Part shown: piece by piece, positions 14,562 through 18,542 of the stretch
How the letters are laid out: every line of letters begins with the position of its first letter
How positions within the stretch are numbered: the first letter of the stretch is position 1
NCBI GenBank assembly: GCA_905233295.1
Contig: CAJODX010000006.1
Span: 1-18,542 of the forward strand
Reading direction: 5' to 3'
Source: an uncultured Synergistales bacterium
GTDB lineage: Bacteria; Synergistota; Synergistia; Synergistales; Aminobacteriaceae
Length of the DNA: 18,542 bases
Program-made: the position numbers and the translations under genes
Notes under the pieces: generated by a model
The model's database searches: none
The model's input: only the letters and a program-made list of their open reading frames with translations
What the model was told of the DNA's origin: nothing

Positions 14562-15764
14562 ATGGCAAAAGAAAAGTTTGAGCGCAACAAGCCTCACTTG
14601 AATATCGGAACGATTGGACACATTGACCACGGTAAGACAACACTTACAGCGGCTATCACAAAATGTCTCGCCACACAGAGCTACGCTGAGTTCACGGCTT
14701 ATGACATGATCGATAAAGCCCCCGAAGAAAGAGAACGCGGCATTACAATCAACATCGCACACGTTGAGTATCAGACAGACAAACGCCACTATGCACACAT
14801 CGACTGCCCGGGGCACGCCGACTACATCAAGAACATGATCACAGGCGCAGCTCAGATGGACGGTACTATTCTCGTTGTCAGCGCGGCAGACGGTCCTATG
14901 CCTCAGACACGTGAGCACGTTCTTCTTGCCCGTCAGGTCAACGTTCCTGCAATCGTTGTATTCATGAACAAGACTGACCAGGTTGATGATCCTGAACTTC
15001 TTGATCTCGTTGAAATGGAAATCCGTGAACTTCTTAACAAGTACGATTTCCCCGGCGATGATACACCGATCATCCGCGGTTCAGCACTTGAAGTCCTTGA
15101 AAAAGGCAACGGAACACGCGAAGATCCTATCTGCAAACCCATTTGGGATTTGATGGACGCTTGCGATAATTTCATTCCCGAACCCGTCCGCGATATTGAT
15201 AAACCGTTCCTTATGCCTATCGAAGACGTATTTACAATTTCAGGACGCGGCACAGTTGTTACCGGACGTGTTGAGCGCGGCATAATCAATGCTGGCGAAC
15301 CCGTTGAAATCATCGGAATGAAGAGAGACACACAGAAGAGTGTTGCAACATCGCTCGAAATGTTCAGAAAGATTCTTGACAACGCCGAAGCCGGAGATAA
15401 CGTAGGTGTTCTTCTTCGCGGTATTGACAAGACAGATGTTGAGCGCGGACAGGTTCTTGCAAAGCCGGGTACAGTTACGCCTCATACGAAATTCAAGAGC
15501 GAAGTTTACGTCTTAAAGAAAGAGGAAGGCGGCAGACACACACCGTTCTTCGCAGGATACAAGCCGCAGTTCTATTTCAGAACGACAGACGTTACCGGCA
15601 ACATTAAGCTTCCTGAGGGCGTTGAAATGGTTATGCCCGGCGATAACGCGACATTTGAAGTCGATTTGATCGTGCCGATCGCCATGGAAGAAGGACTTCG
15701 TTTCGCAGTTCGTGAAGGCGGACACACAGTCGGAGCAGGAGTCGTAACTCAGATTATCGAGTAA
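14562..15764 (+). CDS. tuf: Elongation factor Tu
   Basis: This 400-residue GTPase delivers aminoacyl-tRNA. The motifs are GHIDHGKT (19-26; Ile replaces the usual Val), RGITIN (59-64), DCPGH (81-85), NKTD (136-139; Thr replaces the usual Cys) and SAL (174-176). Domain II shows SGRGTVVTGRVERG, and the C-terminus GGHTVGAGVVTQIIE has His where E. coli has Arg. It is preceded by AAGGAG at 9 bases from the ATG. It lies between fusA and rpsJ, the junction between the str and S10 gene blocks, with only 21 bases to rpsJ and no terminator. Confidence 0.98.
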   Translation: MAKEKFERNKPHLNIGTIGHIDHGKTTLTAAITKCLATQSYAEFTAYDMIDKAPEERERGITINIAHVEYQTDKRHYAHIDCPGHADYIKNMITGAAQMDGTILVVSAADGPMPQTREHVLLARQVNVPAIVVFMNKTDQVDDPELLDLVEMEIRELLNKYDFPGDDTPIIRGSALEVLEKGNGTREDPICKPIWDLMDACDNFIPEPVRDIDKPFLMPIEDVFTISGRGTVVTGRVERGIINAGEPVEIIGMKRDTQKSVATSLEMFRKILDNAEAGDNVGVLLRGIDKTDVERGQVLAKPGTVTPHTKFKSEVYVLKKEEGGRHTPFFAGYKPQFYFRTTDVTGNIKLPEGVEMVMPGDNATFEVDLIVPIAMEEGLRFAVREGGHTVGAGVVTQIIE

Positions 15765-15785
15765 TAAAAAGCCGGTAGAAAAATT

Positions 15786-16091
15786 ATGGCACGCAAAATC
15801 CGCATTCGTTTAAAGTCTTTCGATCACAAAGTGCTTGATACGTCAGCATTACAGATTGCAGAGACGGCGCAGTCAACAGGAGCGAGAGTTTCAGGTCCTA
15901 TTCCTCTTCCTACTGAAGTCGGAAGGATCACGATTCTGAAATCGCCTCACAAAGACAAAGACGCACGCGAGCAGTTTGAAATCCGTACGCACAAGAGATT
16001 GATCGACATTATTGAACCGACACAGAGAACAATGGACGCTCTGATGCAGTTAAATCTTGCGTCAGGTGTGGACATTCAGATTAAATTTTAG
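15786..16091 (+). CDS. rpsJ: Ribosomal protein S10 / NusE
   Basis: This 101-residue, full-length S10 belongs to the 30S head and also acts as NusE in transcription antitermination. It has the family N-terminus ARKIRIRLKSFDHKVLD, the loop stretch SGPIPLPTEVGRITILKSPH with its exposed tip, and the C-terminal LMQLNLASGVDIQIKF. The Shine-Dalgarno is poor (GGTAG, about 9 bases before the ATG), unlike the rest of the operon; its closeness to tuf may allow coupling. Confidence 0.97.
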   Translation: MARKIRIRLKSFDHKVLDTSALQIAETAQSTGARVSGPIPLPTEVGRITILKSPHKDKDAREQFEIRTHKRLIDIIEPTQRTMDALMQLNLASGVDIQIKF

Positions 16092-16115
16092 TTTGTTTAA
16101 GGAGAATTTTTCATT

Positions 16116-16388
16116 ATGTCAATAGGGATTCTGGGGAAAAAACTCGGAATGACACAGATATATGACTCCGAAGGGCAGGCCGTAGCTGTTACGGTCGTCC
16201 TTGCGGGTCCGTGTTCTGTTGTTGCGCTGAGAACCCCTGAACAGAACGGATATTCCGCCGTTCTTCTCGGCTTCGGGGCTGTAAAAGCTCATAAGCTGTC
16301 CAAACCGCAGAGGGTTATGTTTGAGAAATTGAAACTCGAACCCAAAAAGACACTTCGGGAATTTAGGCTTGACGATGTGAAGGTGTGA
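16116..16388 (+). CDS. rplC: Ribosomal protein L3, N-terminal part (frameshifted rplC)
   Basis: This 90-residue frame begins with MSIGILGKKLGMTQIYDSEG, the normal L3 N-terminus, behind a good AAGGAG. It stops at TGA (16386-16388) after REFRLDDVKV, at a point where L3 should continue with KGYEVGQEL. The rest of L3 follows at once in the -1 frame. The cause is an exact 8-bp tandem duplication (16376-16391). Without one copy, 16116-16750 becomes 209 codons and encodes a normal 208-residue L3. L3 binds 23S rRNA near the peptidyl-transferase centre and is an early assembly protein, normally essential. This may be a sequencing or assembly error, a variant in the population, or a real split gene expressed by re-initiation. 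Confidence 0.92.
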   Translation: MSIGILGKKLGMTQIYDSEGQAVAVTVVLAGPCSVVALRTPEQNGYSAVLLGFGAVKAHKLSKPQRVMFEKLKLEPKKTLREFRLDDVKV

Positions 16389-16391
16389 AGG
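16376..16391 (+). repeat. 8-bp tandem duplication that splits rplC
   Basis: TGTGAAGG is repeated exactly, at 16376-16383 and 16384-16391. Reading through one copy gives GAT GTG AAG GGC TAT (DVKGY), as in other L3 proteins. Two copies shift the frame by +8 and place a TGA in frame. It also creates a GTGA stop-start overlap at 16385-16388. Confidence 0.95.
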
Positions 16392-16750
16392 GCTATGAAG
16401 TCGGGCAGGAACTCAAAGCTGACTTGTTTGAAGCCGGAGAAAAAATCAACGTCAGGGGCATTTCCAAAGGTAAAGGCTTCGCAGGTGTTATGAAGCGTCA
16501 TCACTTTGGCGGTCAGCAGTTCAGCCACGGTACTTCGGTCGAACACAGACACGGAGGTTCAAGCGGTGCAATTTCGTATCCCGGTCGTGTATTTCCGGGC
16601 AAGAGAATGCCTGGACACATGGGCAGCGATAACGTTACCGTCAAAAATCTCACTGTCATGGCTGTAGATATTGAGAATAATTTGCTTTTGGTAAAAGGTG
16701 CAGTTCCGGGCGCGAAAAACAGCCTGCTTGCCCTCTACAAACACGCATAA
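16385..16750 (+). CDS. rplC: Ribosomal protein L3, C-terminal part (frameshifted rplC)
   Basis: The 121-codon frame can start at GTG 16385, overlapping the stop of the N-terminal part by four bases (GTGA). It contains KGYEVGQELKADLFEAGEKI, the signature GISKGKGFAGVMKRHHFGG, the tip of the central loop, and the C-terminal LLLVKGAVPGAKNSL. This is all the conserved sequence expected after residue 88 of L3, with no further damage. There is no properly spaced Shine-Dalgarno of its own (GAAGG ends 1 base before GTG), so translation would rely on termination-reinitiation. The absence of any decay argues that the break is very recent, an artefact, or tolerated by coupling. Confidence 0.9.
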   Translation: MKGYEVGQELKADLFEAGEKINVRGISKGKGFAGVMKRHHFGGQQFSHGTSVEHRHGGSSGAISYPGRVFPGKRMPGHMGSDNVTVKNLTVMAVDIENNLLLVKGAVPGAKNSLLALYKHA

Positions 16751-16767
16751 GGAGGGAAAGAGATACT

Positions 16768-17394
16768 ATGCCTTTTGTAAAAGTTTATGAGTTCACAGGC
16801 GAAAGAGCCGGAGAAATGGAACTTTCAGCTGAAGTTTTTGACACTCCTGTTCATATGCCCGCAATCCATCAGGTTGTAGTGGCGCATCTGGCAAACTGCC
16901 GTCAGGGAACTCACAGTACAAAGACCCGCGGAGATGTTTCAGGCGGCGGCAAAAAGCCTTGGAGACAGAAACACACAGGTCGCGCACGTCAGGGAAGCAC
17001 ACGTTCGCCTATCTGGGTGCACGGCGGTGTTGCTCACGGACCTCATCCGAGAGATTATCATCAGAAAGTCAACAAGAAAGTCCGTCAGCTTGCGTTGAGG
17101 AGCGTTCTTTCTGATAAAGTCCGCGAAGATTTAATGTCAGTCGTTAAAGGTTTTGACGCAATCGAGAAACCGTCAACAAAGGCTGTGAAAAATTTATTCA
17201 CCGCTCTCGGTGTCGGAAAAACTCTCGTGATTTATCACAGCAACGCTTTTAACGTAACGCGTTCAGTCAGGAATTTACCCGGTGCGAAGTGCATCAACGT
17301 TGCAAGCATTAACGTTTATGACATTCTCAACGCCAAAAACCTGATAGTAACACCCGAGGTCGTAGCGAAAATCGAGGAGGTATATTCAAAATGA
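16768..17394 (+). CDS. rplD: Ribosomal protein L4
   Basis: This 208-residue, full-length L4 has the long basic loop that reaches the exit tunnel (about residues 50-100: TKTRGDVSGGGKKPWRQKHT, then GRARQGSTRSPIWVHGGVAH) and the C-terminal globular domain with NVYDILNAKNLIVT. In E. coli L4 is also the autorepressor of the S10 operon; I see no S10-leader-like structure here. GGAGG stands 13 bases before the ATG. The stop overlaps the rplW start (ATGA). Confidence 0.98.
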   Translation: MPFVKVYEFTGERAGEMELSAEVFDTPVHMPAIHQVVVAHLANCRQGTHSTKTRGDVSGGGKKPWRQKHTGRARQGSTRSPIWVHGGVAHGPHPRDYHQKVNKKVRQLALRSVLSDKVREDLMSVVKGFDAIEKPSTKAVKNLFTALGVGKTLVIYHSNAFNVTRSVRNLPGAKCINVASINVYDILNAKNLIVTPEVVAKIEEVYSK

Positions 17395-17687
17395 ATTTAA
17401 CTGCTCACGATATAATCATTCGCCCCGTCATAACGGAAAAATCGAGTTCACTTATGGCACTTGGCAAATACACGTTTGAAGTTCACAAGAGCGCGAACAA
17501 AATTCAGATTCGCAATGCTATTGAGGAAGTCTTCAATGTCAAAGTCGCAGGCGTGAATACGATCAACGTAAAGGGCAAGCTGCGCCGCCGCGGAATGGCA
17601 AAGGGATATACACGCTCGTGGAAAAAAGCGATAGTAGCCCTCAAACCGGATCAGCATATCGAGTTCTTCGAGGGTGCTTCGATATAA
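17391..17687 (+). CDS. rplW: Ribosomal protein L23
   Basis: This 98-residue L23 lies at the tunnel exit and is the docking site for trigger factor and SRP. It shows IIRPVITEKSS, KYTFEVHKSANKIQIRNAIE, EVFNVKV, and a C-terminal GYTRSWKKAIVALKP. The ATG overlaps the rplD stop by four bases, with GAGGAGG upstream inside rplD. Length and motifs are normal. Confidence 0.98.
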   Translation: MNLTAHDIIIRPVITEKSSSLMALGKYTFEVHKSANKIQIRNAIEEVFNVKVAGVNTINVKGKLRRRGMAKGYTRSWKKAIVALKPDQHIEFFEGASI

Positions 17688-17705
17688 AACAGGAGAAACA
17701 CGAAA

Positions 17706-18533
17706 ATGTCAATTAAACAGTTTAAGCCGTACACGCCCGCACGCCGCCATATGAGCATTCAGGGTCGCGAGGACATTACGGCAGACAAACCGGAGCGTTC
17801 GCTTGTTGTCCATCTCCGCAAGCACGGAGGTCGTAACAATACAGGTCGTATCACGATGCGCCACATCGGCGGAGGACACAGGAGAGCCTACCGTATTATA
17901 GATTTCAAGCGTGAGAAATTAGGCATTCCCGGCAGAGTTGCAACGATCGAATATGATCCCAACCGCAACGCCAGAATCGGTCTTATTAATTACGTTGACG
18001 GCGAAAAACGTTATATCATCATGCCTAAGGGCTTGAATGTCGGCGATATGATTTATTCAGGACCGGAGAGCGATATTACTCCCGGCAACGCCCTGAAACT
18101 CAAAGACATTCCCGTAGGTACGGTGATTCATAATATTGAGCTTCAGCCCGGTTGCGGCGCAAAGCTTGTCCGTGCGGCAGGCACATCGGCGCAGTTGATG
18201 TCCAAAGAGGGCAAATATGCATATATCAGAATGCCGAGCGGTGAACTCCGTTTGATTCTTTTAGAGTGCATGGCTACCGTTGGACAGGTCGGTAACGAAG
18301 ATTACGATAACATTTCGTGGGGCAAGGCAGGCAAAACGCGCTGGAAAGGGCGCAGACCTTCAGTCCGCGGAATGGTTATGAACCCTGTGGATCACCCGAT
18401 GGGCGGCGGTGAAGGAAAATCAAAATCCAACAAACACCCTGTCTCACCTTGGGGAACTCCTGCAAAGGGTTACAAGACACGCAAGCGCAAGCCTTCAGAC
18501 AGGCTGATTATCCGCAGGCGTTATGAAAAGTAA
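17706..18533 (+). CDS. rplB: Ribosomal protein L2
   Basis: This 275-residue, full-length L2 is needed for subunit joining and peptidyl-transferase activity. It contains RITMRHIGGGHRRAYRIIDF, the RNA-binding RAAGTSAQLMSKEGKYAYIR region, and NPVDHPMGGGEGK with His230, which matches the functionally important His229 of E. coli. AGGAG lies 11 bases before the ATG. After its stop, AAGGAG at the window edge is the expected ribosome site of the next gene (usually rpsS). Confidence 0.98.
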   Translation: MSIKQFKPYTPARRHMSIQGREDITADKPERSLVVHLRKHGGRNNTGRITMRHIGGGHRRAYRIIDFKREKLGIPGRVATIEYDPNRNARIGLINYVDGEKRYIIMPKGLNVGDMIYSGPESDITPGNALKLKDIPVGTVIHNIELQPGCGAKLVRAAGTSAQLMSKEGKYAYIRMPSGELRLILLECMATVGQVGNEDYDNISWGKAGKTRWKGRRPSVRGMVMNPVDHPMGGGEGKSKSNKHPVSPWGTPAKGYKTRKRKPSDRLIIRRRYEK

Positions 18534-18542
18534 AAGGAGCTG

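Noticed and set aside
14448..15430. Long minus-strand open frames under tuf (156 and 165 residues)
   Set aside because: They are antisense to EF-Tu, whose motifs are complete. Long antisense frames are common opposite codon-biased genes.
16376..16391. Programmed -1 ribosomal frameshift in rplC
   Set aside because: No slippery heptamer (X-XXY-YYZ) lies before the TGA and no stable downstream hairpin is evident. The exact 8-bp duplication explains the break better.
1..18542. CRISPR array, tRNA or rRNA genes, or insertion sequence
   Set aside because: No regularly spaced repeats, no tRNA-like cloverleaf with conserved arms, no rRNA sequence and no transposase with ends were found on reading.

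Overview
The window reads as chromosomal DNA from a moderately AT-rich, two-membrane (diderm) anaerobe. My best guess is a gut-type member of the Synergistota. This rests on the feel of the ribosomal and EF-Tu/EF-G sequences, the TRAP transporter, the low-GC spacers and frequent TTG/GTG starts; it is an inference, not a measurement.

Left arm (1-8986, minus strand). Reading in the direction of transcription, a TRAP transporter (dctP, dctQ, dctM) is followed by two tandem family-31 glycoside hydrolases. A strong hairpin terminator follows dctP, a second terminator-like hairpin sits between dctM and the first hydrolase gene, and a third closes the unit. This looks like a stepped-output operon that imports an anionic compound and opens an alpha-glycosidic bond in the cytoplasm. 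Beyond it lie a YcxB-like membrane protein and the 5' part of an Rpn/PD-(D/E)XK nuclease-transposase family gene that runs off the window.

Middle (8987-11582). A very AT-rich divergent promoter region contains a 20-bp A-tract repeat with a 24-bp period. Three overlapping plus-strand genes follow: a small two-helix membrane protein, a CPBP-type intramembrane glutamic protease, and a secreted protein of unknown function. A 540-bp spacer then holds short repeats, a 9-bp inverted repeat and a near-consensus sigma-70 promoter.

Right arm (11583-18542, plus strand). This is a joined str/S10 ribosomal operon: rpsL, rpsG, fusA, tuf, rpsJ, rplC, rplD, rplW, rplB. Two things in it are abnormal. (1) The rpsL leader has a perfect 8-base Shine-Dalgarno sequence 69 bases before the GTG start. 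The 61 bases in between are bounded by a perfect 11-bp inverted repeat, so folding them out restores an 8-base spacing. This could be an inserted palindromic element or a structured leader that brings the ribosome site to the start. (2) rplC (ribosomal protein L3) is split into two overlapping frames by an exact 8-bp tandem duplication. Removing one copy restores a normal 208-residue L3. The two observations are the strongest leads in the window.
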